In this document: piece by piece, positions 1 to 9,283 of the stretch
Layout of the letters: each line of letters opens with the position of its first letter
How positions within the stretch are numbered: the stretch's first letter is position 1
Assembly: GCA_027488905.1 (NCBI GenBank)
Contig: JAIYAT010000010.1
Coordinates: 277,061 to 341,060, forward strand
DNA from: Bacteroidota bacterium
Lineage (GTDB): Bacteria > Bacteroidota > Bacteroidia > UKL13-3
Reading direction: 5' to 3'
Length of the DNA: 64,000 bases
Made by a program: the position numbers and the translations under genes
Notes under the pieces: model-generated
The model's database searches: none
Told to the model about the DNA's origin: nothing
Seen by the model: the letters and a program-made list of their open reading frames with translations, nothing else

Positions 1-890
1 GGTGTATCTTGGGTGTTTACACGTTTTATTGGCGCATCCAAATAATCAAAGGCAACCTTTTGAACCATATAAGCAATTTCGGATGAGATTGCTGCTAGCG
101 GCCAAGCTTCTTCAACTACAACCAACCTATTGGTCTTTTTAACACTGTTAATGACAGTTTCATAATCGATGGGTCTAACCGTTCTTAGGTCTATCACTTC
201 ACAAGAAATTCCTTCTTTTTCTAATTCTTCTGCTGTTGCCAAGGCAACTTTCATGATTTTACCAAAGGAAACAATAGTTACATCAGAGCCAGCGCGTTTA
301 ATGTCAGCTACTCCAATCGGAATTAAATATTCTTCTTCAGGTACTTCACCTTTATCGCCATACATCTGTTCGCTTTCCATAAAGATAACTGGGTCGTTAT
401 CTCTAATCGCAGTTTTTAGCAGGCCTTTGGCATCATAAGGATTAGAAGGAACAATTACTTTTAAACCAGGGCAGTTGGCATACCAGTTTTCAAACGCTTG
501 AGAATGCTGTGCACCAAGTTGGCCAGCACTTCCAGTTGGTCCTCTAAATACCATTGGAATATTAAATTGCCCGCCACTCATTTGGTACATTTTTGCAGCG
601 GCATTTATCACTTGGTCTATTGCAACCAATGAGAAATTGAAGGTCATAAATTCTATTACAGGACGCAAGCCATTCATTGCAGCGCCCACACCAATTCCTG
701 CAAAACCTAATTCTGCAATAGGGGTGTCTATAATTCTTTTAGGGCCAAATTCTTCTAACATTCCTTGGCTTACTTTATAAGCACCATTGTATTCTGCTAC
801 TTCTTCACCCATTAAAAACACATCTGGGTCTCTGCGCATTTCCTCATTTAGGGCTTCTCTTAGGGCTTCTCTGAATTGTATTGATCTCAT
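1..890 (-). CDS. pdhB: Pyruvate dehydrogenase E1 component, beta subunit (partial, C-terminus beyond window)
   Basis: Beta subunit of the thiamine-diphosphate E1 enzyme that decarboxylates pyruvate and feeds acetyl groups to the E2 lipoyl subunit in the cytoplasm. Reading down from the ATG at 888-890, the translation starts [18 protein letters not shown] and contains [20 protein letters not shown], the [19 protein letters not shown] and [21 protein letters not shown] segments and the ESEQMYG stretch typical of 2-oxoacid dehydrogenase E1 beta chains. About 296 codons are present; the family usually has about 325, so only the last part is missing. A good Bacteroidota promoter lies just upstream at 909-938. 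Family membership is clear; the exact 2-oxoacid substrate is inferred from closest resemblance to PdhB. Confidence 0.93.
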   Translation of the reverse strand, partial: MRSIQFREALREALNEEMRRDPDVFLMGEEVAEYNGAYKVSQGMLEEFGPKRIIDTPIAELGFAGIGVGAAMNGLRPVIEFMTFNFSLVAIDQVINAAAKMYQMSGGQFNIPMVFRGPTGSAGQLGAQHSQAFENWYANCPGLKVIVPSNPYDAKGLLKTAIRDNDPVIFMESEQMYGDKGEVPEEEYLIPIGVADIKRAGSDVTIVSFGKIMKVALATAEELEKEGISCEVIDLRTVRPIDYETVINSVKKTNRLVVVEEAWPLAAISSEIAYMVQKVAFDYLDAPIKRVNTQDT

Positions 891-908
891 GATTACGAAT
901 AAGTGTTG

Positions 909-938
909 CAAAAATAACAGCCTTAAACGTTTATCAAA
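909..938 (-). promoter_or_regulatory. Promoter of pdhB (Bacteroidota sigma-ABfr type)
   Basis: On the minus strand TTTG (935-938) is followed after 18 bases by TATTTTTG (909-916), matching the Bacteroidota -33/-7 pattern TTTG and TAnnTTTG. The start codon lies 18 bases beyond the -7 box, so a short leader is expected. Confidence 0.6.
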
Positions 939-1029
939 GTAATATTCATAAATATCTGCAAATGTTTTAAAAATCTTTTATGTTACTTTAATGTTAAGTT
1001 TTAAAAATAAATCATTATCTTTGTTTGGG

Positions 1030-2217
1030 ATGATTGATAGTCAATTAAATAAAATTACAAATATTCTTGCATGCTGCACTTTTTCTAGGTGTTTAGTTGC
1101 ATTTTTAGTATTTACATTGAGTAATTTACCTGTATTTAGTAATTCCTTAAAGAGTATTAACCTTTATGGTCATTCAATTCAAATAGATTTTTCTGCACCA
1201 GAAATTAATTTGAAAGCACCTTTGGAGGCAATCGATTTAACTGCAAGTATTGGCGAATTGAAAAATGTCAATCTTCAAAAACTGGTGTATCAAATGGATA
1301 GTATTTCTGTTCAATTTGGAATGGATGATATAGCCTATTTGCTATTTTTAGATAAGGTTTCGAAATGTGTTTATCCTAACATTTTAGAGCAGGGTTTATT
1401 TAAGTATGCTTTACTAAAAACAAAAGGTTATCGAGTATTATTAGGCTACTCCACAGATTATCTAACCGTATATGGGCATCTGGATTTTAAAGTACATAAT
1501 GTGGCTTTTGTAAACTATGGAAAATTTGTATTTACAGACCTCTCTTTTTTTCAAAACCTTGAACCTTGTGAAGAGGTTTTGTTAGAAGCGTCCCTAGAAG
1601 GAAGAGCCATTACAATGAATGATAAACGCCCTCCTTTGTTTAATGCACTTTCAAAACAATACAATATTCATTTTGAATATGAAGGTATGCAATATAATTT
1701 TGAAGGTAGGCTCAATCAGTCCTTGGTTTCATATTATAGAGACCTTCCTGCAATAGAGTTTGGACAGGTTTATTTAAATTATCAATTCTCTGAGCATGCA
1801 AAAAAAAGTTTGATAAGCAGTTTAAGACTTGCCACCAAAAATATGTTTCCCTCTAAGCAAATAGATTTTATACTTCAGTTTGCTCAAACTGCATTTATAT
1901 ATAGAACCGATTATGAATCTATGGGCATGGAAAAATTTGCATTTCCAGAAGAGGTGTTGGCCAATCAGTTTGCAGATTGTGAAGACAAGTCTGTTTTGTT
2001 TGCTTACTTGGCCAAAGAAGTATTAGATTTACCCTCTGTTGCCCTCATTTACTATATAGATAATCATTTAAATGTTGGCGTTGCTTTTAACCACAAATCT
2101 GCTTACAATTTTATTTACAACAACCAAAAATACTTAGTTTGCGAGCCTTCAGGGCTTGGGTTCAAACCGGGTGATAATGTTTATGATTTAAAAAAGGCCA
2201 GCATTGTAAACTGGTAA
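1030..2217 (+). CDS. Secreted or membrane-anchored protein with transglutaminase-like C-terminal domain
   Basis: About 395 residues. After a short basic start there is a hydrophobic signal or anchor segment (LVAFLVFTLSNLPVFS), a long middle part with no motif I recognise, and a C-terminal block with FADCEDKSVLFAYLAKEV (Cys about residue 317), DNHLNVGVAF (His about 346) and LVCEPSG (Glu about 372). This Cys-His-acid order is that of transglutaminase-like cysteine hydrolase folds. The ATG at 1030 is preferred over one at 991 because a TAnnTTTG box (TATCTTTG, 1016-1023) lies between them; this would make the transcript nearly leaderless. Substrate unknown. It stands alone between divergent pdhB and the convergent SDR gene. 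Confidence 0.6.
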   Translation: MIDSQLNKITNILACCTFSRCLVAFLVFTLSNLPVFSNSLKSINLYGHSIQIDFSAPEINLKAPLEAIDLTASIGELKNVNLQKLVYQMDSISVQFGMDDIAYLLFLDKVSKCVYPNILEQGLFKYALLKTKGYRVLLGYSTDYLTVYGHLDFKVHNVAFVNYGKFVFTDLSFFQNLEPCEEVLLEASLEGRAITMNDKRPPLFNALSKQYNIHFEYEGMQYNFEGRLNQSLVSYYRDLPAIEFGQVYLNYQFSEHAKKSLISSLRLATKNMFPSKQIDFILQFAQTAFIYRTDYESMGMEKFAFPEEVLANQFADCEDKSVLFAYLAKEVLDLPSVALIYYIDNHLNVGVAFNHKSAYNFIYNNQKYLVCEPSGLGFKPGDNVYDLKKASIVNW

Positions 2218-2916
2218 TTAGTTTTTAGGGCCCTTGGGTTGTAAGGGTCTAATTTCCCAATTTACGGTATGAAAATTATCAGGCATTTCCAAGGCTTGAA
2301 CCAATCCTAGCGCAATGTCTTCTGGCATGAGCATGTAATCATGTGGTTTAATACCAGGTGAGTTTCTAAAAAAGTCAGTTTTGGTTGAACCCGGATAAAC
2401 ACAAGTTACCTTGATTCTAAAATCTCTTAATTCTCTAAACAATGATTCACTTAAGCCTTTCACTGCCCATTTGGTTGCGCAATAGGCACTAACTTGTGGC
2501 ATACCTTCTAAGGCTGCGGTGGAGGCAATATTAATGATGTGTCCATAGGTGTTTGCTTTCATGCTAGGTAATACTTGCTTAATGCAATAAAACATACCAT
2601 GAATATTGGTGTCAAACATTTCGTGCCACTGCTCACTAGGCATAGTTTCTAGGTTGCCAAAATAGCCAAGTCCTGCATTGTTAATTAAAATATGAATGCA
2701 TTGTTCTTTTTCAAGTATGGTTTTGAAACAATCTTCAACTTCTGATTCATTTCTAACATCACAAGTTAAATGTTGAAATAATGGATGGTTAATTTCGGTT
2801 TTGGTTCGACCCAAACCATAAACTTTGCAATTTTTTTCTAAAAGTTTAATGGCCGCTTGATAGCCAATTCCTTTACTAGTACCTGTAATAACAGCAACTT
2901 TTCCGTTTAATTCCAT
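2218..2916 (-). CDS. Short-chain dehydrogenase/reductase (SDR) family oxidoreductase
   Basis: A classical SDR of 232 residues: NAD(P)-binding TGTSKGIG at 11-18, NNAG at 79-82, Asn104, and the catalytic Ser132, Tyr145 and Lys149 (YCATK). The length suits the classical family and there is no signal peptide, so it is cytosolic. It starts 9 bases after the stop of the UbiA-like membrane protein on the same strand and is probably co-transcribed with it. The substrate cannot be told from sequence; NADP preference is only a guess from the Gly-Arg-Thr (GLGRTK) after the second strand. Confidence 0.85.
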   Translation of the reverse strand: MELNGKVAVITGTSKGIGYQAAIKLLEKNCKVYGLGRTKTEINHPLFQHLTCDVRNESEVEDCFKTILEKEQCIHILINNAGLGYFGNLETMPSEQWHEMFDTNIHGMFYCIKQVLPSMKANTYGHIINIASTAALEGMPQVSAYCATKWAVKGLSESLFRELRDFRIKVTCVYPGSTKTDFFRNSPGIKPHDYMLMPEDIALGLVQALEMPDNFHTVNWEIRPLQPKGPKN

Positions 2917-2925
2917 GTTGCAAAC

Positions 2926-3798
2926 TTAAAGGATATAAAGTAAGAGTCCGCACACAATAAACAACCATTCTCCTAAATATCGGTAGCTTTCATCTTGGCT
3001 TGCATTGGCGTAAACTGGTAAAAGGAATTGTAAAATACTATTAGCAATCAATGTAATGCCTACAACCAGGCTGCCCTTAACGGGTGATACCAAAAAAAGT
3101 ACAATACTTAGCATTAGTTGAAGAATGAAAAACATAACTTGTAGTTCATTTAACATGCTTCCAGAATACCGAGTAGCCACGTTTCTAGCAGCTGCAGCTA
3201 AGTCTTTGGTGCATTCTATTTTTGCAATTGAAAAGGTATTTTGAAAAGTGCTCAAAGCAATTAAGAAACTAATGAGTAGAATTTCTGGCCAGATAAAAAA
3301 TGCGTAAAATCCGAGTGTTAGAATGGGAACTAAGCCAATAGAAAATCCGTAGATAATGCCAATAAGTACTTCTTTTTCAAAGAGCAAAATGTGAGGGAAT
3401 CTGTCATGGTACCACACATAAATGAATGAAATCAGGCAAGCAATAGCTCCAAAAAGTAAACCAACTTTGTTCACATACAACAGCGCAATAAGTGCATTTG
3501 CTATGCCTAATAAGAGAATTAAAACAATAAAAACCGTGGCATATTTTTTAAAAAATTGATGTCTGATACTTATACCAACAATTTTATCGTTTCTAGCATC
3601 AAGTAAATGATCGGCCCAATAAACCATTAAGGTGCTGTTTGCTAGCAAAGCATAAACAAACCAAGGAACAGGCAAAGGTAGCAGTTGCGAAAAGGCAAAG
3701 CTCATCAAGCAGGCACCACTGGCTATGTCTATGCTAAACAAATGCACCCAAAAGAATAGTTGGTATATTGTATGTGTCGGCTTTAATTTGTAACCCAT
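2926..3798 (-). CDS. Polytopic membrane protein, UbiA prenyltransferase-like
   Basis: Some 290 residues made almost wholly of hydrophobic helices (about eight). The loop YWADHLLDARND near residue 60 resembles the first Asp-rich motif of UbiA-type prenyltransferases, and a second polar loop around residue 195 (AKIECTKD) sits where the second motif would be, though it is weak. I therefore call it UbiA-like with caution; prenyl transfer is not shown. Its start codon overlaps that of the divergent gene at 3797 (shared CATG at 3796-3799), so promoters must lie inside the partner coding regions. The downstream SDR gene is likely in the same transcript. Confidence 0.45.
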   Translation of the reverse strand: MGYKLKPTHTIYQLFFWVHLFSIDIASGACLMSFAFSQLLPLPVPWFVYALLANSTLMVYWADHLLDARNDKIVGISIRHQFFKKYATVFIVLILLLGIANALIALLYVNKVGLLFGAIACLISFIYVWYHDRFPHILLFEKEVLIGIIYGFSIGLVPILTLGFYAFFIWPEILLISFLIALSTFQNTFSIAKIECTKDLAAAARNVATRYSGSMLNELQVMFFILQLMLSIVLFLVSPVKGSLVVGITLIANSILQFLLPVYANASQDESYRYLGEWLFIVCGLLLYIL

Positions 3799-4315
3799 GA
3801 AGTATGCAGCTAAGATAGTATTTCTTTTATGTTTCGGTTTGAGCCAATTTACCGTTGCAGCACAGGAAGATAATTATAGAAGTCCAGATGGATTGAATAA
3901 TGTTTTTTTAGAAATTGGTGGTGCTGCTATAAAATACTCAATTTCCTTTGAAAAATATTTATACAGAAGCAACCGAGAAAACTTTACTTTAACTGGAAGA
4001 GTTGGCTATGGATACCAGCACAATGCAAGATGGATATTAAATCGTGTTTACATGGGTGATAGAACGAGTATGTTTCCATTTACAGCTCAGGCCTTATTAG
4101 GTTCAGACAAAAACAAGCTAGAAGTGGGAGCAGGATTTACCATGTTAACCAGTGATTTTGCAAACAGAGAAATTGTTCCTACCGGAGTTCTGGGTCTTAG
4201 GGTAATGGAGAGTAATGGCGTTTGTTTTAGAATTACGTATTCGCCATTGTTAAAAGAGGGTGAATTTATAAGTTGGTTTGGGGTTAGTTTAGGATATAAT
4301 TTCAGTTTCAGATAA
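3797..4315 (+). CDS. Exported protein of unknown function, probable small outer-membrane beta-barrel
   Basis: A 172-residue protein with a clear signal peptide (MKYAAKIVFLLCFGLSQFTVAAQ) followed by alternating aromatic and small residues (GGAAIKYSISFEKYLY, GRVGYGYQHNARW) and a final GVSLGYNFSFR that ends in Phe-Arg, as in strands of outer-membrane barrels. No catalytic motif is seen. The start codon overlaps that of the divergent UbiA-like gene. Function not recognised. Confidence 0.55.
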   Translation: MKYAAKIVFLLCFGLSQFTVAAQEDNYRSPDGLNNVFLEIGGAAIKYSISFEKYLYRSNRENFTLTGRVGYGYQHNARWILNRVYMGDRTSMFPFTAQALLGSDKNKLEVGAGFTMLTSDFANREIVPTGVLGLRVMESNGVCFRITYSPLLKEGEFISWFGVSLGYNFSFR

Positions 4316-4347
4316 AAATTGCTTTCTTGCTGCATAAAATTTTCACT

Positions 4348-5979
4348 ATGCAGAAGAAACATCCTAGAGGACTCAATTTCCTTTTTTTTACCGAATTATG
4401 GGAGCGATTCGGATATTATTTAATGATTGGGATATTTCAGCTCTACCTTACAGAATCAGCTGATAAGGGCGGTTTGGGAATGGATAGAAAAGATGCTGCC
4501 GACATTTATGGGACTTTTATTGCTTTTGTTTTTTTAACTCCCTTTTTAGGCGGTCTATTGGCCGATAGAATTTTTGGGTATCGCAAATCTATCATAGCAG
4601 GTGGTGTGCTCATGGGATTAGGCTACCTAGGTTTGGCCATTCCTGGCATGACATTTTTTTATATTTCCTTGTTCTTAATCATTTTAGGGAATGGTTTTTT
4701 TAAGCCCAATATTTCTACTTTACTTGGTAATTTATACAATGAAGAATCCTATAAAGACATGAAGGATTCTGGTTACAATATTTTTTACATGGGCATTAAC
4801 ATTGGCGCTTGTGTATGTAATTTGTTTGCAGCTTATATGCGCAACAGATATGGCTGGGGATATGCATTTGCAACCGCTGGCGTAGGCATGTTTATTGGCA
4901 TTGCCACCTTTATGATTGGTTTAAGGCATTATCGTCACGTGGATATTTTAAAAGCGGTTCAGCCAGAGGATATGTCATTACTTAGAATCTTCATGCAGGT
5001 GTTTTTACCAGCTATTGTAGTAGGGGTTGGGGCATGGTTTTTCCCTGGAAATATATTTGGCTCAGACAGCACTGATGCCTTTATTTTTGGAACCATTCCT
5101 GTAATTATTTTTTATGCTGGTTTATATATCAATGCGGCCAAAGAAGACAGAAGACCAATTGCAGCGCTCTTAAGTATTTTCGCAGTTTCAATTATGTTTT
5201 GGGCGGTATTTAAACAAAATGGTACAGCGCTCACAACATGGGCGCAATTTTACACAGACAGAGAATTGCCAGCTGTTATTGAAGCTCCTGCAAAATCTCT
5301 GTATTTAGCAGAAACACTCACCTTTAAAAAGGATTCAGTGAATCTGTACAATGATAAATTTCAATTGGTGAAAGAAGATGGAAAGGCGCTTAAAACTTGG
5401 GATTATCCCGTGTATTACAGAAACCTTCCTCCAGAAAGTTTGCCAGAAGAAGGTTCGCAAACCTATTTAATTAATACAGAGTTGTTTCAATCTATCAATC
5501 CATTTTGGGTGATAGTATTAACGCCAGTTGTAGTTGGGTTCTTTGCATTTTTGAAAAGAGCAAATAAAGATATTAGTACTGCCACCAAAATTGGTTTTGG
5601 TTTACTAATTTCTGCCTTATCAACATTTGTAATGGCAGCTGCAGTTTATGTAGGTAGCAATGGTGCCATTAAAGTTTCGCCCATGTGGCTAATCAGTTGT
5701 TACGGTGTAATAACCATTGGGGAGCTATTTTTAAGTCCGATGGGATTATCCTTGGTTTCAAAGCTTAGTCCAAAAAGAATTACAGCACTCATGATGGGCG
5801 GTTGGTTTTTAGCTACCTCATTGGGCAATAAGCTTTCCGGAATTTTAGCCACCCTTTGGGATGGTTATGCGCATAAATCAAACTTTTTTTACGTTAATGG
5901 ATTACTTTTAGGCATTGCAGCGCTCATTATGTTTTCTATGCTAAAATGGCTAAACAAAATATTAAAGGAACATTTATAA
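4348..5979 (+). CDS. Proton-dependent oligopeptide transporter (POT/PTR2 family MFS)
   Basis: Inner-membrane symporter of di- and tripeptides with protons. The N-terminus carries ELWERFGYY, the ExxER proton-coupling motif of the POT family, followed by FGYRKSIIAGG and FFKPNISTLLGNLY, both POT hallmarks. About 14 hydrophobic helices; around residues 310-370 there is a long soluble insertion before the last helices, common in Bacteroidota members. The ATG at 4348 is chosen because an in-frame TTG at 4327 lies too far before the conserved start. It stands alone between two intergenic gaps. Confidence 0.9.
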   Translation: MQKKHPRGLNFLFFTELWERFGYYLMIGIFQLYLTESADKGGLGMDRKDAADIYGTFIAFVFLTPFLGGLLADRIFGYRKSIIAGGVLMGLGYLGLAIPGMTFFYISLFLIILGNGFFKPNISTLLGNLYNEESYKDMKDSGYNIFYMGINIGACVCNLFAAYMRNRYGWGYAFATAGVGMFIGIATFMIGLRHYRHVDILKAVQPEDMSLLRIFMQVFLPAIVVGVGAWFFPGNIFGSDSTDAFIFGTIPVIIFYAGLYINAAKEDRRPIAALLSIFAVSIMFWAVFKQNGTALTTWAQFYTDRELPAVIEAPAKSLYLAETLTFKKDSVNLYNDKFQLVKEDGKALKTWDYPVYYRNLPPESLPEEGSQTYLINTELFQSINPFWVIVLTPVVVGFFAFLKRANKDISTATKIGFGLLISALSTFVMAAAVYVGSNGAIKVSPMWLISCYGVITIGELFLSPMGLSLVSKLSPKRITALMMGGWFLATSLGNKLSGILATLWDGYAHKSNFFYVNGLLLGIAALIMFSMLKWLNKILKEHL

Positions 5980-6120
5980 AGACAATCAAACCTTTCTTAA
6001 GCGCAGTTTGTCTATATTTATAAGTTAAGTTGATAAACTCAGTAGCAAATGTGTATTTCAATACATAAATTGCCATTGACAAAAATGGAACTGTATTTGA
6101 AAGATCATTGAATCAAATTT

Positions 6121-8673
6121 ATGGAAGCAAAATTTTCACCACGTGTTAAAGATGTCATTTCCTATAGTAGGGAAGAAGCCATCCGTTTGGGTCACGATTA
6201 TATTGGAACCGAACATCTCCTTTTAGGGTTGATCAGAGAGGGGGACGGTAAAGCCCTCAAAACCTTAAAGGCTATGGATGTTGACCAGCAAAGGGTAAAG
6301 AAAGCAATCGAAGATAACATCAGAGGAACTGCTACAAACAATACCAATTTTGTCAACATCCCACTTACCAAACAAGCAGAGAAAGTGCTTAAGATAACTT
6401 ATCTCGAAGCCAAGATTTTTAAAACAGACATTATCGGTACTGAACATCTTTTGCTGTCAATATTGCGTGATGAGGACAATTTGGCGTCTCAGATATTAGG
6501 ACAGTTTAGTATTAATTATGAAAATTTTAAATTAGCAGTTGAAGGCAACCTTAGCGATACCAAAAGTGAGTTGCCTGCTGATGAAGAAGAATACTATTCT
6601 AACGGTCCTGAAGAACGCAAAGTTGAAAGTCGCAAGCCTGATACCAAATCTAAAACACCTGTATTGGATAATTTTGGGCGCGACCTTACCAAATCTGCAG
6701 AAGAGGGTAAGTTAGATCCAATTGTTGGCAGAGAAAAAGAAATTGAAAGGGTATCTCAGATTCTTTCGAGAAGGAAAAAGAATAACCCAATTTTAATTGG
6801 TGAGCCAGGGGTTGGTAAAACGGCAATTGCCGAGGGATTGGCACTTAGAATTGTACAAAGAAAAGTTTCAAGGGTTTTATTCAACAAGCGAATTGTAATG
6901 TTAGACCTTGCCAGTTTAGTGGCGGGCACAAAATACCGCGGACAGTTTGAGGAGCGCATGAAGGCAGTAATGAATGAATTGGAAAAATCTCCAGATGTCA
7001 TTCTCTTCATTGACGAAATACATACTTTGGTTGGCGCCGGAGGCGCCAGTGGTTCTTTAGATGCCAGCAATATGTTTAAGCCGGCTTTAGCCCGCGGCGA
7101 AATACAATGTATTGGCGCTACAACCCTAAATGAATACAGACAATACATAGAGAAAGATGGTGCTTTAGAAAGACGTTTTCAAATGGTTATGGTTGAACCA
7201 GCAACGCCTGAAGAAAGTATTGAGATTCTCAATAATATCAAAGACAAATACGAAGCGCATCATAGTGTTAACTATGAACCAGAAGCAATTATTGCTTGTG
7301 TTAAAATGAGCAGTCGCTACCTTACAGATAGACATCTACCAGATAAAGCAATTGATGTATTAGACGAAGCAGGTGCTAGGGTTCACCTAAGCAATATTCA
7401 TGTGCCTTCTGATATCCTTGAACTGGAAAAGCAAATTGAAGAAATTAAGGTAGAAAAAAACCAAGTTGTTAAAAGCCAACAATACGAAGAAGCAGCTAAA
7501 TTAAGAGATAGAGAAAAGCATCTTTTAGAACAATTAGAAACACAAAAAATACGCTGGGAAGAAGAAACCAAAACCCAACGTTTTAATGTTACAGAAGATA
7601 ATGTTGCTGAAGTGATTGCAATGATGACTGGAGTGCCTGTTAAGCGAATTGCACAAAGCGAAGGTCAGCGTTTGCTTAACATGGGCAATGAATTGGCCGG
7701 AAAGGTAATTGGCCAAGAAGAAGCAATTAAAAAACTTACCAAAGCTATTCAAAGAACCCGTGCTGGACTTAAAAACCCCAATAAACCAATTGGTTCATTT
7801 GTATTCCTTGGACCAACGGGTGTAGGAAAAACAGAAATGGCTAAAGTATTGGCTAAATACCTTTTTGATACTGAAGAAGCCATGATTCGTGTAGACATGA
7901 GCGAATACATGGAAAAATTTGCTGTAAGCAGATTGGTTGGTGCGCCTCCAGGATACATTGGCTATGAAGAAGGTGGACAGCTTACAGAGAAAATTCGTAG
8001 AAAGCCTTATGCTGTAGTTTTACTTGATGAAATTGAAAAAGCGCATCCAGATGTTTTCAATATTTTATTGCAAGTATTAGACGAAGGGTTTATCTCGGAT
8101 AGCATGGGTCGTAAGGTGGATTTTAGAAATACCATCATCATCATGACTTCCAACCTAGGGTCAAGACAACTTAAAGATTTTGGTGGAGGCGTTGGTTTTA
8201 GCACCCCATCTAAATCTGCCGATTCGGATAAAAACGCGAAAATGGTGGTTGAAACTGCCCTCAAACGTTTCTTCTCTCCAGAGTTTTTAAATAGAATTGA
8301 TGATGTTATTGTGTTCTCATCACTCGACAAAGAGTCAATTGCCAAAATACTTGAGCTAAACCTTAGTAAGTTATTAGGAAGAATTGAAGAGCTTGGTTTC
8401 AAAGTGAAGTTTACCGATGAAGCAAAAGCATTTTTAGCAGAAAAGGGTTTTGATCCAGAATTAGGTGCTAGGCCGCTTGGAAGAACCATTCAAAAGTTTG
8501 TGGAAGATCCAATTGCCGAAGAGTTGCTTAAAATGGAAATGAGTGATGGTGAAGAAATCATTGTTGATTACGATAAAGAAGCAAACGAAGGTGAGCTAAA
8601 AATTACTGCCAGTGGAAGCAAAAAACCTGGTAGAAAAAAGAAAGACAGTCCAGCCGCCGAAAAACCTGAATAA
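6121..8673 (+). CDS. clpC: ATP-dependent Clp protease ATP-binding subunit ClpC
   Basis: Hsp100 unfoldase that feeds proteins to ClpP. 850 residues in the ClpC order: two Clp N-repeats (about 1-145), first AAA+ module with Walker A GEPGVGKT near 227-234, a UVR-type coiled segment around 430-470 ([20 protein letters not shown]), second AAA+ module with GPTGVGKT near 564-571 and sensor GARPLGR near the end, then a charged lysine-rich tail. The UVR segment distinguishes ClpC from ClpB. No adaptor gene (mcsA/mcsB) is nearby. A 141-base gap precedes it without a convincing -7 box. Confidence 0.95.
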   Translation: MEAKFSPRVKDVISYSREEAIRLGHDYIGTEHLLLGLIREGDGKALKTLKAMDVDQQRVKKAIEDNIRGTATNNTNFVNIPLTKQAEKVLKITYLEAKIFKTDIIGTEHLLLSILRDEDNLASQILGQFSINYENFKLAVEGNLSDTKSELPADEEEYYSNGPEERKVESRKPDTKSKTPVLDNFGRDLTKSAEEGKLDPIVGREKEIERVSQILSRRKKNNPILIGEPGVGKTAIAEGLALRIVQRKVSRVLFNKRIVMLDLASLVAGTKYRGQFEERMKAVMNELEKSPDVILFIDEIHTLVGAGGASGSLDASNMFKPALARGEIQCIGATTLNEYRQYIEKDGALERRFQMVMVEPATPEESIEILNNIKDKYEAHHSVNYEPEAIIACVKMSSRYLTDRHLPDKAIDVLDEAGARVHLSNIHVPSDILELEKQIEEIKVEKNQVVKSQQYEEAAKLRDREKHLLEQLETQKIRWEEETKTQRFNVTEDNVAEVIAMMTGVPVKRIAQSEGQRLLNMGNELAGKVIGQEEAIKKLTKAIQRTRAGLKNPNKPIGSFVFLGPTGVGKTEMAKVLAKYLFDTEEAMIRVDMSEYMEKFAVSRLVGAPPGYIGYEEGGQLTEKIRRKPYAVVLLDEIEKAHPDVFNILLQVLDEGFISDSMGRKVDFRNTIIIMTSNLGSRQLKDFGGGVGFSTPSKSADSDKNAKMVVETALKRFFSPEFLNRIDDVIVFSSLDKESIAKILELNLSKLLGRIEELGFKVKFTDEAKAFLAEKGFDPELGARPLGRTIQKFVEDPIAEELLKMEMSDGEEIIVDYDKEANEGELKITASGSKKPGRKKKDSPAAEKPE

Positions 8674-8714
8674 TTTCTTTTCAAATAAAAGCCTTGCTGC
8701 CAAACAGAAGTTAA

Positions 8715-9179
8715 ATGAAGCTAACCTTAATTAGAAACGGTAAACTCCATTTAACTTTTGCCCAGCAGGGATACAATGAATATGCAAAGCGACTTGGTTT
8801 CTATTGCCGCTATAACGATGAATTATTATTGGTTCAAACCAAATCTAAAGAAGTAGAACAAATTAAAAAGGCCGAATCTGAAGCCATTTTAAAAAAGTTA
8901 AAGCCAACTGATTTTGTGGTTTTGTTAGATGAAAGAGGCAAGCAATTTAGCAGCGCTAAGTTTTCACAGCATTTGCAGGAGTGGCTCAATCATCATAGCC
9001 ATATTGTATTTGTAATTGGTGGTGCGTTTGGGTTTACTCAGGAAGTTTACCAAAGGGCAAATTTCCAATTGTCAATGTCTGATTTCACCTACTCGCATCA
9101 GTTAATGCCCATGTTGTTTGCAGAACAATTATACAGAGCATTTACAATTATCAAGGGAGAACCTTATCACCACGAGTAA
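8715..9179 (+). CDS. rlmH: 23S rRNA (pseudouridine1915-N3)-methyltransferase RlmH
   Basis: SPOUT-class methyltransferase that modifies pseudouridine 1915 in helix 69 of 23S rRNA. 154 residues, the normal length. The trefoil-knot region FVIGGAFGFTQEVYQRAN and the C-terminal SDFTYSHQLMPMLFAEQLYRA with final GEPYHHE are near-invariant in RlmH. It follows clpC by 41 bases and may share its transcript. The gene contains one exact copy (8831) of the iterated 10-mer, read there as Val-Gln-Thr. Confidence 0.96.
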   Translation: MKLTLIRNGKLHLTFAQQGYNEYAKRLGFYCRYNDELLLVQTKSKEVEQIKKAESEAILKKLKPTDFVVLLDERGKQFSSAKFSQHLQEWLNHHSHIVFVIGGAFGFTQEVYQRANFQLSMSDFTYSHQLMPMLFAEQLYRAFTIIKGEPYHHE

Positions 9180-9223
9180 TTTTCCTTTCCTTTGCTTAAA
9201 ATTTCTATTGGAGGTGTTAAAAG

Positions 9224-9281
9224 TTTTAGATATATCTTAAACTTTTTCTATTTTAGCGGAAAGTTTAAGATATACCTAGAA
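9224..9281 (+). promoter_or_regulatory. Paired palindromic repeat before the DUF4143 ATPase (putative operator or hairpin)
   Basis: Two 22-base arms face each other: 9224-9245 and 9260-9281, separated by 14 bases; 19 of 22 positions match in inverted orientation. Each arm is itself nearly palindromic around AGATATATCT / AGATATACCT. The right arm ends two bases before the ATG at 9284, so a hairpin or bound protein would cover the ribosome site. Autoregulation is an inference. Confidence 0.5.
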
Positions 9282-9283
9282 TA

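Noticed and set aside
2921-2928. TAAGTTTG box four bases before the SDR start as promoter
   Set aside because: It is formed by the stop and intergenic bases right after the UbiA-like gene, with no -33 box; the gene pair looks like one operon.
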